Assembly: GCA_002427755.1 (NCBI GenBank)
Contig: DIYO01000001.1
Coordinates: 1,178,001-1,242,000, forward strand
Length of the DNA: 64,000 nt
Source: Roseivirga sp. UBA6052
GTDB taxonomy: Bacteria; Bacteroidota; Bacteroidia; Cytophagales; Cyclobacteriaceae
Direction: 5' to 3'
The translations under genes and the position numbers were made by a program. Positions 25,777-34,591 of this stretch are shown one piece after another. The first letter of the stretch is position 1, and every line of letters begins with the position of its first letter. The notes beneath the pieces were generated by a model. That model worked only from the letters and a program-made list of their open reading frames with translations. It made no database searches and was not told where the DNA came from.

Positions 25777-26861
25777 TTAAATTTCCTTCCTTTCCAGCTT
25801 ACTTTTCCGACCAAGATCAGTCGGAGTAGCGCAAAAGTATCCAAAAGGCTAATAATAAATGGGCTGAATACATTTAAAATCTTTGCTCCACCTCCCTTTG
25901 AAGTGATCTGGACAAATTTTATTGCATTAATGCCCATGCCATAGGCAAGAATAAATAAATCGATGTTGCCTGGTATAGTCATGGACAGTAGACAAATCGG
26001 TACCCAAAGCCTTGCAAAGAGAGCAGGTATCCCAACAGCCCAATGATGCGTAAATACTCCGTTCATCCAACGGCAACGCTGAATGAGCATCTCTTTGAAA
26101 GTAGACTGAGGCAAAGTTTCAGCACTTCCCTCGTTTCCTACATATTGGAAAGTAGTTTTACCTTGTTTTTGAAAAAGTCTTAAGAGCCCTAAGTCTTCAA
26201 CATCTGTTGGTCCCAAACCCTTAAACCCTCCTATTTCATTATAAGGTTGTCTATTGAAAGCCATATTATTCCCTAGAATAGAAATGGGCTTAATTAAATC
26301 TGCCATAGCTTTCATGGAATGAAGAACTACTGCCCAATCAAAATATTGAACAGATCCCTTCCCCTTCTCTTGAAAAGCAACGGTTGTAAAACCACTCACC
26401 AAATCATACTTATCTAATAGGATCGACATCTTACTCATCCATTTTCTCGAGACTGCCATATCTGCATCAATAATCAAGAGCTTATCAAATGAGGCCTTAT
26501 CTACTAATTGAGCTAAAACATTTCCCTTTGCGATCAGTCCGTCCTTTTCTTCTTCCATCTTTACTCCTCTTACACTCTTATGGCTTTTAGCATAAGATTG
26601 AATTACTTCCCAAGTCTTGTCAGATGAATTATCATCCCCTACCAAAATTTCTATTTGGGACAAATCATATTCGGATTCTAACAGTGCTTTTAAACATCTG
26701 GGCAAGTGCTTCTCTTCATTTCTGGCAGCAACTAATACAGAAAGAGATGTTACCGATGGCTTGCTTCTATCAGGACGTTTAAAGTTGACTTGAAAGGATA
26801 CAATGAGGACAATTTCAACAAGCGCAATAATTCCATATATACTTAGCAGAGCTATCATCAC
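25773..26861 (-). CDS. Family 2 glycosyltransferase, membrane-bound
   Basis: 362 residues. An N-terminal membrane helix (IALLSIYGIIALVEIVLIV) precedes a GT2 domain with VLVAARNEEKHLPRCL, GDDNSSD, the metal-binding DAD in LLIIDADMA, a GxxxVEDLGLL-like acceptor element and QRCRWMNG, equivalent to the Q-x-x-R-W of processive enzymes. Two or three C-terminal helices follow. It resembles the 28958-30079 protein, and both flank a phosphatase and a deacetylase, suggesting synthesis of one exported glycan or glycolipid. Overlaps neighbours by 4 bp on both sides. Confidence 0.88.
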   Translation of the reverse strand: MMIALLSIYGIIALVEIVLIVSFQVNFKRPDRSKPSVTSLSVLVAARNEEKHLPRCLKALLESEYDLSQIEILVGDDNSSDKTWEVIQSYAKSHKSVRGVKMEEEKDGLIAKGNVLAQLVDKASFDKLLIIDADMAVSRKWMSKMSILLDKYDLVSGFTTVAFQEKGKGSVQYFDWAVVLHSMKAMADLIKPISILGNNMAFNRQPYNEIGGFKGLGPTDVEDLGLLRLFQKQGKTTFQYVGNEGSAETLPQSTFKEMLIQRCRWMNGVFTHHWAVGIPALFARLWVPICLLSMTIPGNIDLFILAYGMGINAIKFVQITSKGGGAKILNVFSPFIISLLDTFALLRLILVGKVSWKGRKFK

Positions 26862-27478
26862 AGCGATTCAAATTTGAATCCTTTATTTAAAAAGTGATCA
26901 ACGAAACGTGGCAAAGCGTACTTCATGTTTTTCTCAGCTTTCCAATTGTCATGAAAAACGATAATCGAGCCAGGTTCTGTTGCCTTGACTGTCTCTGTTA
27001 ACACCTCCTCTTCTGGCAAAGTCTGCAAGTAATCCTTTGACAAGACATCCCACATAACAATTCGTTTATGGCCCAATTCTTTTCTCTGAGAGTACTTCAA
27101 TCTACCATATGGTGGTCGGAACAAATCCGTATTCACGCCAAGATCGGCTAATGCATTGTCTGTAATCTCAACATTGGTGAGATAAATATCCTTTGGCGTC
27201 TCAAAGCCATTTAGATGGTTAAAGGTATGATTGCCAACAGTGTGCTGTTCAATTAAAATGCGCTCAAGTAATTGGGGATGTCTTTTAATGTTTTGACCCA
27301 CACAAAAGAAAGTAGCTTTTACACCTCTTTCTTTCAAAACATCCAGAACCCAATCTGTTAATCCAGGAATTGGTCCATCATCTAAAGTGAGATATAATTT
27401 GTCTTGGTCATTTGGCATTTGCCAAATACGAGACGGCATGAGTTGTTGTAATATGGACGGGGTTTTATGTGGTACCAT
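26858..27478 (-). CDS. Polysaccharide deacetylase family protein (NodB domain)
   Basis: I place the start at the ATG at 27478 (MVPHKTPSIL), giving 206 residues and a 14-bp overlap with the phosphatase gene; the frame also extends to 27511. Motif 1 TLDDGPIPG (the family TFDDGP), motif 2 HTVGNHTFNH with metal-binding His pair, and motif 3 FRPPYGR are intact, so the catalytic metal site is complete. It removes acetyl groups from N-acetylated glycans. No signal peptide is visible, so it may act on a cytoplasmic or lipid-linked precursor made by the neighbouring glycosyltransferases. Confidence 0.9.
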   Translation of the reverse strand: MVPHKTPSILQQLMPSRIWQMPNDQDKLYLTLDDGPIPGLTDWVLDVLKERGVKATFFCVGQNIKRHPQLLERILIEQHTVGNHTFNHLNGFETPKDIYLTNVEITDNALADLGVNTDLFRPPYGRLKYSQRKELGHKRIVMWDVLSKDYLQTLPEEEVLTETVKATEPGSIIVFHDNWKAEKNMKYALPRFVDHFLNKGFKFESL

Positions 27479-28694
27479 TCTTGACCCTGCAAGATAAGAA
27501 TGTAAGGTCATCTGAGAAGGACTGCTTTCCTCGGTACTGATCTAAAGCTTGTAAAAGACTTTGATGGGTTTGATCTAGCGCATTACCGTATTGGCTAACT
27601 AAAAACTCTTCCAGTCTTTCAGAACCAAACTCTTCATCATCACTATCAAATGTCTCTGTTAATCCATCAGTAAAAAGAAAGAGAGTGAATTCATCCAAAT
27701 TTTCTATTCTGCCCATTTCAATAAATGGCAAGGGATCGAAGGCTCCTAATACTGTTGTACCTGTAGTTAGCTTTTCTACCTTAGCACTTCCATTCATTAG
27801 CATAGGCGGATTATGGCCTGCATTGATGTATCTAAGATCTTTTTTATCGTAATCGTAAACTGCTAAAAAGAAGGTTATAAAATTCTCCCTATTCGCATTT
27901 CGGCATAATTGATAATTCAATTCATTGATGACCTCAATGGGATTTTCGGCTTTTCTTGAAATTGTCCTTAGCACAGCCTGAAAATTAGACATGAGAATGG
28001 CTGCAGGAATACCTTTACCAGAAACATCCGCAATACAGACTACAAATTGATTTTCCTCTTCTAGGGTTATGTAGTCATAATAATCACCCCCAACTGTATT
28101 ACACGGTTGATAGAAAGCCTCTATCTCTATTTGATCGTTCTTTGGAAGCTCTTTTGGGAATAAAAACTGTTGAACGTTTTTGGCTATTTCTATATCGCGC
28201 TCTAATGCCTGCTTCTCTAGTTCTTTTCTAGCCAATCGCTTGTTCTCAATGGCTACAAGCATGACATTACTCAAGGCTTCAATAAAAGTCGTGTCCACTT
28301 CCGTCTCCATTCCTTCTAAGCCAGAAACAAATACAAAAGCCAATAGTCTTTCTTTGTGCCTTACCGGTATAATGATGTCAAATTCACTAAAACAAGGCAC
28401 ATCTAATTTGAGATCTTTTATGTCTGAAGTCTTTTGAACAGAAAGACAGCTATCTCCAATTTGAACCGTGTTGAAATCCTTTATAGTACCGAATTGAACC
28501 TTACACTCCCAGTCAGCCTCTTTTACATATAATGTAAGCTTAGAAAGCTGAAGGCTAGCCCTCAATGTAAACTTGTAAATCTTGTACAGGTCTTCTTCAG
28601 GAAGGTTATTATTCACTGCTTGGGTAATCTCCATAAGAGCATTTACCTCCATTTCTTTTTGGTAATATTTATTCTGCAGTGAATTAGTAGGCAT
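27465..28694 (-). CDS. PP2C/SpoIIE-type serine/threonine phosphatase with GAF-like sensor
   Basis: 409 residues. A GAF-like N-terminal sensory region (about 15-150) is linked by a helix (LARKELEKQALERDIEIAKNVQQFLFP) to a SpoIIE/RsbU phosphatase domain (about 170-405) with PCNTVGGDYYDY, CIADVSGKGIPAAILMS, INAGHNPPML and LFLFTDGLTET, which hold the metal-binding Asp and Gly residues. Such proteins dephosphorylate anti-anti-sigma-like STAS partners or other targets. No STAS or anti-sigma gene is adjacent; the location between glycosyltransferase and deacetylase suggests it controls that pathway. Confidence 0.9.
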   Translation of the reverse strand: MPTNSLQNKYYQKEMEVNALMEITQAVNNNLPEEDLYKIYKFTLRASLQLSKLTLYVKEADWECKVQFGTIKDFNTVQIGDSCLSVQKTSDIKDLKLDVPCFSEFDIIIPVRHKERLLAFVFVSGLEGMETEVDTTFIEALSNVMLVAIENKRLARKELEKQALERDIEIAKNVQQFLFPKELPKNDQIEIEAFYQPCNTVGGDYYDYITLEEENQFVVCIADVSGKGIPAAILMSNFQAVLRTISRKAENPIEVINELNYQLCRNANRENFITFFLAVYDYDKKDLRYINAGHNPPMLMNGSAKVEKLTTGTTVLGAFDPLPFIEMGRIENLDEFTLFLFTDGLTETFDSDDEEFGSERLEEFLVSQYGNALDQTHQSLLQALDQYRGKQSFSDDLTFLSCRVKNGTT

Positions 28695-28955
28695 TTAGCT
28701 CATATTATGGGCCAGTAATCCGGCCTTTGTTGCCAAATAATAGTATTCGGCATATTTGTTTTCAAAATCTAAGTCTTGATCAAACACTTCTTGATCCATA
28801 GATGAGAAGCACTTTACAAATTTCTTTTTTAGTAGTCCTCTAAGTGCTGCTTTAATTTCCTCGTTGTCTAGATCGAGTTCAGAAACAAGAAAATCAAATG
28901 GCTGAACAAAGTATAACTCATCTAAAACATCAAATTCCTGATCTGTCATTTCCAT
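28695..28955 (-). CDS. Small conserved-type hypothetical protein in the glycosyltransferase operon
   Basis: From the ATG at 28955 it has 86 residues. A longer start at 28982 would overlap the glycosyltransferase by 25 bp. The 28955 start has AAGGAGA 12 bases ahead and begins just after the glycosyltransferase stop. The product is acidic and helical (TDQEFDVLDELYFVQPFDFLVSELD, then EIKAALRGLLKKKFV), like a small winged-helix or adaptor domain. No family recognised. Its stop codon directly abuts the start of the PP2C phosphatase gene, so a role with the phosphatase is plausible. Confidence 0.65.
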   Translation of the reverse strand: MEMTDQEFDVLDELYFVQPFDFLVSELDLDNEEIKAALRGLLKKKFVKCFSSMDQEVFDQDLDFENKYAEYYYLATKAGLLAHNMS

Positions 28956-28957
28956 AG

Positions 28958-30079
28958 TCAAGAATATCTCCTTCCCTTCCATTCGTATGTTCCAAAGTTA
29001 GCAGCAATGCCTATATATACGGCATAAAACGGATAGAATAAAAACGAAATGAGAAGATCAAAAACTCCAGTTCTCTCATCTAATTCAGATCTAACTTGAA
29101 GCATCAAAAGTGTCTCCGCCAAGAACTTAAGCAATATCGCTGCTAGGGGCATTAAATACTCATTTGTAAATGTTAACAATTCATAAATCAGCATAAGCTG
29201 ACTCAGATTCACCAGCAAAACAAAGAGCGCTAGGATAACTGTGGCCCACCTCCTATTCACCTTCCATTTACTGGCCCAACGTTTTTTCTGAGCAACCATC
29301 TCTATGAAATTTGACTTGGCTTCGGTAATCACCTTTGCTCTTTTATCCTTATTAAACCTAATACTACCGGGATACGCTTTCTGTACCTTATGCATAAACA
29401 GTTCATCGTCACCAGAGGGAATTTGGTCTATACCAGCGTAACCATTAAGATCAAAGAATAGTCTCCTTCTAAATGCCATGTTTGCTCCATTCGCCATGGT
29501 AGGAGTCTTCAGAGCAATAGTCGCGGCTGTAAACCCAAGTAATGAAGACTGTTCTAAACCCTGGAACCTTTGAATGAACCTGCGACCTGTTAAATGAACT
29601 GGCCCTGTTACAAGATTGACTTCTTGATATGAGAATTGATTAAGCATTGATTCCAACCAGAATTCACCCATTTGGCAATCCGCATCAGTGGTGATAATGA
29701 TATCGTATTTAGCATGCTTTATCCCGTAAGCTAAAGCGGCTTTCTTACCTTGATGTGCACCTAACTTTAGAATTGTAAAGTCTAATCCAGATTTTTTTAG
29801 ACTACTTTCAGCAACATCAAAACTGTTATCAGAAGAATGATCGTCTATAAGGATCACCTCAAAAACTGACAAATTCTGTTGTGTTAATGCGTCAATTAAA
29901 TCTGGTAGAACGCTAGCCTCATTTCTAAAAGGAATGATCACAGAACATTTAAGTTCTGCATGAAGAACCTGTTTTTGCTTCTTAGACCAAAGCAGAATCA
30001 CCATGGCTATCACCACCACCCAAACGACAACCACTGTATAAGCCACGAGCATATGCGAAGAAAGACTTTTCAATTTCAA
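28958..30079 (-). CDS. Family 2 glycosyltransferase, membrane-bound (paralogue)
   Basis: 373 residues. N-terminal helix (MLVAYTVVVVWVVVIAMVILLW), then GT2 motifs CSVIIPFRNEASVLPDL, IDDHSSDNS, TTDADC (metal-binding DAD), SGDDELF and QKKRWASKW. C-terminal helices from about 280 on. It is the first gene of a seven-gene minus-strand operon (GT, hypothetical, phosphatase, deacetylase, GT, TatD, asparaginase) with most junctions overlapping by 4-25 bp. Acceptor and sugar donor are not predictable. Upstream 34 bp separate it from the divergent ruvC. Confidence 0.88.
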   Translation of the reverse strand: MKLKSLSSHMLVAYTVVVVWVVVIAMVILLWSKKQKQVLHAELKCSVIIPFRNEASVLPDLIDALTQQNLSVFEVILIDDHSSDNSFDVAESSLKKSGLDFTILKLGAHQGKKAALAYGIKHAKYDIIITTDADCQMGEFWLESMLNQFSYQEVNLVTGPVHLTGRRFIQRFQGLEQSSLLGFTAATIALKTPTMANGANMAFRRRLFFDLNGYAGIDQIPSGDDELFMHKVQKAYPGSIRFNKDKRAKVITEAKSNFIEMVAQKKRWASKWKVNRRWATVILALFVLLVNLSQLMLIYELLTFTNEYLMPLAAILLKFLAETLLMLQVRSELDERTGVFDLLISFLFYPFYAVYIGIAANFGTYEWKGRRYS

Positions 30080-30113
30080 AAAGGAAATAAGGCACTTTGT
30101 ATATTGCCATTAG

Positions 30114-30659
30114 ATGAAACCAGAAAAGATTGTTTTAGGCATTGACCCAGGTACCAGTGTAATGGGTTATGGGCTCATAAAAATTGAAGGGAAAAAGCTG
30201 ACTCTACTCCAATTCGGTGTCATCCATCTTAAAAAATATGTAGGTCACGAGCTAAAGCTGAAAAAAATCTTTGAACGTGTCACCTCCATTATCGAAGAGT
30301 TTCACCCGGATGAAGTGGCGCTGGAAGCTCCATTTTATGGCAAAAACGTTCAATCCATGCTCAAGCTGGGTAGAGCCCAAGGTGTTGCCATGTCTGCAGC
30401 ATTGGCCAGAGAGATTCCGATAACTGAGTATGCACCTAAAAAAGTAAAGCAGTCTGTTACCGGTAATGGTAATGCTTCAAAGGAACAGGTAGCTTCTATG
30501 CTTCAAACGCTACTCAGCATTAAAGAACTACCAAAAATGCTTGATGCGACTGATGCCTTAGCCGTAGCAGTATGCCATCACTTCCAAAATGGTCAAGCAC
30601 AATCTAGAGCTGCTAGTTGGAAAAGCTTTGTATCGGATAATCCCGGAAGAGTGAAATAA
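30114..30659 (+). CDS. ruvC: Holliday junction resolvase RuvC
   Basis: 181 residues. RNase H-like nuclease: first Asp in LGIDPGTSVMGYG, Glu in EVALEAPFYGKN, and C-terminal acidic pair in DATDALAVAVCHH. KQSVTGNGNASKEQV is the family's DNA-contact loop. It cleaves four-way junctions made by RuvAB. No ruvA or ruvB nearby. The next gene starts immediately after its stop codon. Confidence 0.97.
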   Translation: MKPEKIVLGIDPGTSVMGYGLIKIEGKKLTLLQFGVIHLKKYVGHELKLKKIFERVTSIIEEFHPDEVALEAPFYGKNVQSMLKLGRAQGVAMSAALAREIPITEYAPKKVKQSVTGNGNASKEQVASMLQTLLSIKELPKMLDATDALAVAVCHHFQNGQAQSRAASWKSFVSDNPGRVK

Positions 30660-31076
30660 ATGATGAGAAGCACAAATAATAGAAATCCTTTACTGCTAGT
30701 TTCTGGGTTTGGTATTATTTGTATCGCGCTAGTTTATGGAGCTAATCCTCATTTTGTCGCCCCTTTAGTTTTTGGGATTGAGATTAATTCCATTGAACTG
30801 TCAAATGTATTCAGAGCCATAATGGGGCTTTACGCTGCTTTTGGTTTTTTCTGGCTTTCAACACTATTCTATTACCGCAATCTTCAAAAGCCGGCAATCA
30901 TCAGCGTAGCCTGCTTTATGGGAGGATTGGCTGCAGGAAGATTAATTAGCTTCTTGTTTGATGGTTTTAGCTTCAGCTTCTTTATAGGATTTATTCTAGA
31001 ATTGACACTCACCATTTGGGCGATCATTGATTTAAAAGTTAAGAGAAATTCAAAGAGTCCAGTCCATTCTGAATGA
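30660..31076 (+). CDS. DUF4345 family membrane protein
   Basis: 138 residues with four membrane helices, starting LLLVSGFGIICIALVYGANP and containing the NVFRAIMGLYAAFGFFWL segment typical of DUF4345. Function unknown. It begins at the base after the ruvC stop, so it is translated from the same message. Confidence 0.8.
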   Translation: MMRSTNNRNPLLLVSGFGIICIALVYGANPHFVAPLVFGIEINSIELSNVFRAIMGLYAAFGFFWLSTLFYYRNLQKPAIISVACFMGGLAAGRLISFLFDGFSFSFFIGFILELTLTIWAIIDLKVKRNSKSPVHSE

Positions 31077-31119
31077 ACAGAAATGGTAACTAAAATGTAT
31101 TTACATAGTATAGGATATT

Positions 31120-32004
31120 ATGCGTTACTTTTTATGCCTTTTATTCCTTTGTTCCATATTTAGTCTAAGGAGTCAAACTGGTTTTTCGCCCTATCTAGGT
31201 GAGGAACCTCCAGGATTAACTCCTAAGGTATTTGCTCCAGGTATTATCTCGACAGATGAATTCGAGTTTGGATCTGTATTCTCAAAAGACGGTAAGACAT
31301 TTTATTATGCAGTAGACCTTGGAGGGTACTACGAGATAAGAACAAGCACGTTCAAAAATGGTAAATGGACCGATCCGAAAGTTCTGTTAGGCGATGGCAA
31401 GTATACCTATAACGATCCCATGTTAAACCCTGAAGAAGATAGGCTCTATTTTATTTCCAATAGACCATTAAGTGGTAAAGGGGAGCGCAAGGATGTAGAC
31501 ATTTGGTACGTTGAAAAAACAAAAAGAGGCTGGTCTGATCCCATCAATGTCGGGGAACCCATAAACACTGGTCGAAATGAATATTACATTTCATTTACTT
31601 CAGAAGGCGACATGTATTTCTCGTCTGAAAAAGATGACCAAGGATTGAAAGGCAACTTTAATATTTATAAGTCTTCACAAATCAAAGGTGAATTCCAAGA
31701 AGCGGTAATGCTGCCTAAAGAAATTAATGGCAGAGCTTACGAGGCAGATGTTTTTATAGCCCCAGATGAAAGCTACATCATTTTCGCAGCTCAAAGACGG
31801 AGTTCATTAGGAAGTGGTGATCTCTACATCAGTTTTAAGAATGAAGATGGGTTATGGACACAATCCAAAAACATGGGACCTCAAATCAACAATGAGACCA
31901 ATCAGTTCTGTCCATTCGTTACTGCCGATGGTAAGTATCTATTCTATTCTGGCAGAGGCAACATATACTGGGTAAGCACAGGAATATTCGAACAATTGAA
32001 GTAG
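31120..32004 (+). CDS. PD40 (TolB-like beta-propeller) exported protein
   Basis: 294 residues. Signal peptide MRYFLCLLFLCSIFSLRSQ. The rest consists of repeated WD40-like/PD40 strands such as EFGSVFSKDGKTFYYAV, NDPMLNPEEDRLYFISNRPLSG, EYYISFTSEGDMYFSS and ADVFIAPDESYIIFAAQRR. It resembles the PD40 region of OmpA-PD40 fusions but has no OmpA domain. Probably a periplasmic or outer-membrane binding protein. Preceded by 43 bp with no clear promoter box. Confidence 0.8.
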   Translation: MRYFLCLLFLCSIFSLRSQTGFSPYLGEEPPGLTPKVFAPGIISTDEFEFGSVFSKDGKTFYYAVDLGGYYEIRTSTFKNGKWTDPKVLLGDGKYTYNDPMLNPEEDRLYFISNRPLSGKGERKDVDIWYVEKTKRGWSDPINVGEPINTGRNEYYISFTSEGDMYFSSEKDDQGLKGNFNIYKSSQIKGEFQEAVMLPKEINGRAYEADVFIAPDESYIIFAAQRRSSLGSGDLYISFKNEDGLWTQSKNMGPQINNETNQFCPFVTADGKYLFYSGRGNIYWVSTGIFEQLK

Positions 32005-32023
32005 AACTTTACCTCAACCAGCA

Positions 32024-32782
32024 CTATAAAAGGAGTAGATTATTCGCTTTTAAGATAGCCTCGCTAATATTACCTACTTCTAGCTTCTCGTATATTTTTC
32101 TACGATGAAATTTGACAGTATCCGAAGAGATAAAAAGTTTATCGGCAATCTCATTGATGGCATATCCTTGAATGGAACACCTAAGAATCTCTTGCTCTCT
32201 TTCAGATAACTCTATTCTATCCAGTGATTCCCAATAGCTCTCTTCAAAATCGTACTTGTAGGTTTCATTAGAACCGTTCTTTCGAATAATAACGTTTCCT
32301 GCGTTTTGATTAGAAGACAATGAAACCATACATAAAGCCTTCCAAATCTTGCCCTCTTGATTTAAGAACATGGGTGTAAGTTCTTGATTAATCAATATGG
32401 TCTTATTGGCTTCAGTCTTTAGATTAAAATCATAAGCGATTGAATACTTCTTTCTTTCCTCAAGAGGGATTTGATCATAGAACTGAAAGCCCACTTCATT
32501 GATCTTTAAAAGCAGATTTAAATCATCTTCAGGTACGCATTTAAAGTAAAAATCATAACCCATTTCCAAGACTTGCTCTAGGGTATGTCCATTTAAGAAT
32601 AATGGATTACTAGAAACATATTCGAATCCCTTCTTTTCATAGTCTATTACATATATGCTCTGGTTAGAAGTTCTGGCAAAGGCCTCTATTACTTGTACAT
32701 AATCTGCCGTCTGCCTCAAATCTCCTTTACTCAGTGAATTTATAGTATTGTTAATTGAAAAGAATGAGTTTACATCTGCCAT
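32024..32782 (-). CDS. LuxR-type transcriptional regulator with PAS-like N-terminal domain
   Basis: 252 residues. The C-terminal LuxR/GerE HTH (about 188-250) reads LSEREQEILRCSIQGYAINEIADKLFISSDTVKFHRRKIYEKL, fully conserved. The N-terminal 170 residues look like a PAS-type sensor (QSIYVIDYEKKGFEYVSSNPLF, then GKIWKALCMVSLS). There is no receiver Asp, so it is not a phospho-relay regulator. A TATATTCG box at 32806-32813 (minus strand) is close to TAnnTTTG and may be its promoter. Confidence 0.85.
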   Translation of the reverse strand: MADVNSFFSINNTINSLSKGDLRQTADYVQVIEAFARTSNQSIYVIDYEKKGFEYVSSNPLFLNGHTLEQVLEMGYDFYFKCVPEDDLNLLLKINEVGFQFYDQIPLEERKKYSIAYDFNLKTEANKTILINQELTPMFLNQEGKIWKALCMVSLSSNQNAGNVIIRKNGSNETYKYDFEESYWESLDRIELSEREQEILRCSIQGYAINEIADKLFISSDTVKFHRRKIYEKLEVGNISEAILKANNLLLL

Positions 32783-32805
32783 GTATAGACTTTATATAAC
32801 GGTTC

Positions 32806-32813
32806 CGAATATA
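32806..32813 (-). promoter_or_regulatory. Possible -7 element for the LuxR-type gene (TATATTCG)
   Basis: One mismatch to TAnnTTTG on the minus strand, 24 bp upstream of the start codon. The -33 side has no clear TTTG. The rest of the 233-bp gap to 33016 shows nothing I can name. Confidence 0.4.
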
Positions 32814-33015
32814 ATTAAACTACCCTTAAGTGTAGCGATAATAAAACAGCGGACTTGCAACTTAGCCCTTAGCAACTATCACAAAAACAAGTGGATTACA
32901 CTCAACCTCATTAGACCATTAACAATCATTTATGAATATCTATGGGCTCAAAGGTCAAATTCTTGAATGCACCTAATGAAAAGTGTAGTCCACTCATTTT
33001 TTAATCTCAGTAATT

Positions 33016-33891
33016 ATGAAAGAGCTATTGCGTTGGGGAAAAATCTTAGGACTGTTTATCCTGACAGTACTCGTACTAAGTATACTATACCTGAGAATCA
33101 CCAGGTTTTCAGATCAAATGATTTACCAGACCAATGGTAGTGAATACTCTCAATTCGAATCACAATTGAATTACCAAGAAATCTCTTTTGAAGTAGATGA
33201 AAGTGTTAGGCTTCATGGAGTTCTTTTCAAACCTGATTCAGTAAAACCCGTTGGTACCATTTTTCACTTTTCGGGAAAAGGCATGCATCTTATGTCTTCG
33301 GTTCAAAGATCTTATGAATTATTAGTAGCCGAAGGATTTCAGGTGTTCTGCTATGAAAGGAGAGATTTCGGTATGTCGAATGGAACTGCAAAAAACTCTA
33401 AAACTCTAAAAGAAGATGCCCTATTGGTGTATGATCAAATAAAGAATCTTGAAGAGGTTAAGAACAAACCCACTATCGTTTGGGGCCAATCTTTGGGAGG
33501 TGCCTTTGCGAGTATGCTCGCCAATGAAAGACAAAATGATTTTTCGGGTTTAGTTCTAGAAGGCACTTTCAGTTCCTTTCCTGACATAGGTAAAGTATAT
33601 GCCGGTGCACTCAATTTAGAGAACTTTAAATGGGTGGTGCCCTTGGTCATGAGAAATGACTTCCCGGCTCAAAACAGTATCCAAGAGCTTACTATACCCA
33701 CAATAATCATCCACAGCTCGGATGATGACCAGGTACCTTATGAATTAGGTCAAAAACTATATACCAAATCAAACCACGAGCACACCAATTTCTGGACCAT
33801 CGATAGTAAACATATTATGGGAATCTATGATTATCCTATCCAATACTTATCGATTTTTAAAGAGCTATTAAACAGTCAAACAAATAATTAA
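33016..33891 (+). CDS. Alpha/beta hydrolase, membrane-anchored
   Basis: 291 residues. One N-terminal membrane helix (GLFILTVLVLSILYLRI). The hydrolase fold shows the nucleophile elbow IVWGQSLGGAFAS (Ser in GQSLG), an Asp in IIHSSDDDQVPYE and His in DSKHIMGIY. This layout resembles the BAAT/YqkD-type hydrolases of the cell surface. Substrate unknown. Followed 10 bp later by a small DUF1737-like gene. Confidence 0.85.
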   Translation: MKELLRWGKILGLFILTVLVLSILYLRITRFSDQMIYQTNGSEYSQFESQLNYQEISFEVDESVRLHGVLFKPDSVKPVGTIFHFSGKGMHLMSSVQRSYELLVAEGFQVFCYERRDFGMSNGTAKNSKTLKEDALLVYDQIKNLEEVKNKPTIVWGQSLGGAFASMLANERQNDFSGLVLEGTFSSFPDIGKVYAGALNLENFKWVVPLVMRNDFPAQNSIQELTIPTIIIHSSDDDQVPYELGQKLYTKSNHEHTNFWTIDSKHIMGIYDYPIQYLSIFKELLNSQTNN

Positions 33892-33901
33892 TCTAACTGC
33901 T

Positions 33902-34063
33902 ATGGATAACAAGATAATTAAGTATGTGGTACTAAGCTCTCATGATGGAGACAAACTGGCTGATCTAGTAACACAAAAACTCACTGAAGGATGGAGGTTA
34001 CAAGGCGGAGTTTCTGTTAGTAACGGGGGTACTTTCATCTATGCCCAAGCAATCGTAAAATAA
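33902..34063 (+). CDS. DUF1737-like small protein, 53 residues
   Basis: The frame ATG 33902 to TAA 34061-34063. The product MDNKIIKYVVLSSHD...LADLVTQKLTEGWRLQGGVSVSNGGTFIYAQAIVK has the DUF1737 pattern of a single short domain: a beta-strand, a helix with L-x-x-x-V/L, GWRLQGG and a closing Tyr-Ala-Gln-Ala strand. Such proteins are small and cytoplasmic, with no known role. Real gene status is supported by that conserved pattern. Confidence 0.72.
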   Translation: MDNKIIKYVVLSSHDGDKLADLVTQKLTEGWRLQGGVSVSNGGTFIYAQAIVK

Positions 34064-34149
34064 ATCCAACTCAATTTTATCTGGTCCTCATATGGCACTG
34101 ATCCCTCCTGCTATACGAGAGAAGGCCTTAGATTTTAATATCTTTAACT

Positions 34150-34548
34150 ATGGATCAAATCCTCAGGTTCACTGGAAAAGACATCCAAGATATAACCATG
34201 GATGAATGGCTAGAATCAAAAACGCCTATACTCGGAGCATTGGCTAGAAAATGGTTCAATACTATGAAAAATGTGGGTCCAGATGTTCAAGATATCTTTC
34301 ATGACAATCACCCTATAGCATGCTATGAAAATGCCCCTTTTGCCTATGTAAATATTTTTACTAAGCACGTGAATGTTGGCTTCTTTTATGGAACTGACTT
34401 ATATGACGAATCTGGATTACTCGAGGGTAGCGGCAAGAAAATGAGACACGTTAAACTCAAACCCGATGAAGCCATTAACCAAAGAGAGTTGACTATGCTG
34501 ATAGAAATGTCATATCATGATATCAAATCAAGAGTCTTATCATTCTAA
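34150..34548 (+). CDS. DUF1801 family protein
   Basis: 132 residues. The pattern of DUF1801 (SCP2/StAR-like small domain) is seen in ENAPFAYVNIFTKHVNVGFFYG, GSGKKMRHVKLKPDEAINQREL and the C-terminal helix IEMSYHDIKSRV. Small cytoplasmic proteins of this family have no settled function. Independent of its neighbours by spacing of about 45-85 bp. Confidence 0.78.
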   Translation: MDQILRFTGKDIQDITMDEWLESKTPILGALARKWFNTMKNVGPDVQDIFHDNHPIACYENAPFAYVNIFTKHVNVGFFYGTDLYDESGLLEGSGKKMRHVKLKPDEAINQRELTMLIEMSYHDIKSRVLSF

Positions 34549-34591
34549 TCTTTATCTTGGCATAGTATAAAACCACTTCCTCGAATTACGA

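Noticed and set aside
34094..34206. Short plus-strand frame beginning at ATG 34094
   Set aside because: It overlaps the DUF1801 start in another frame and has no recognisable features.
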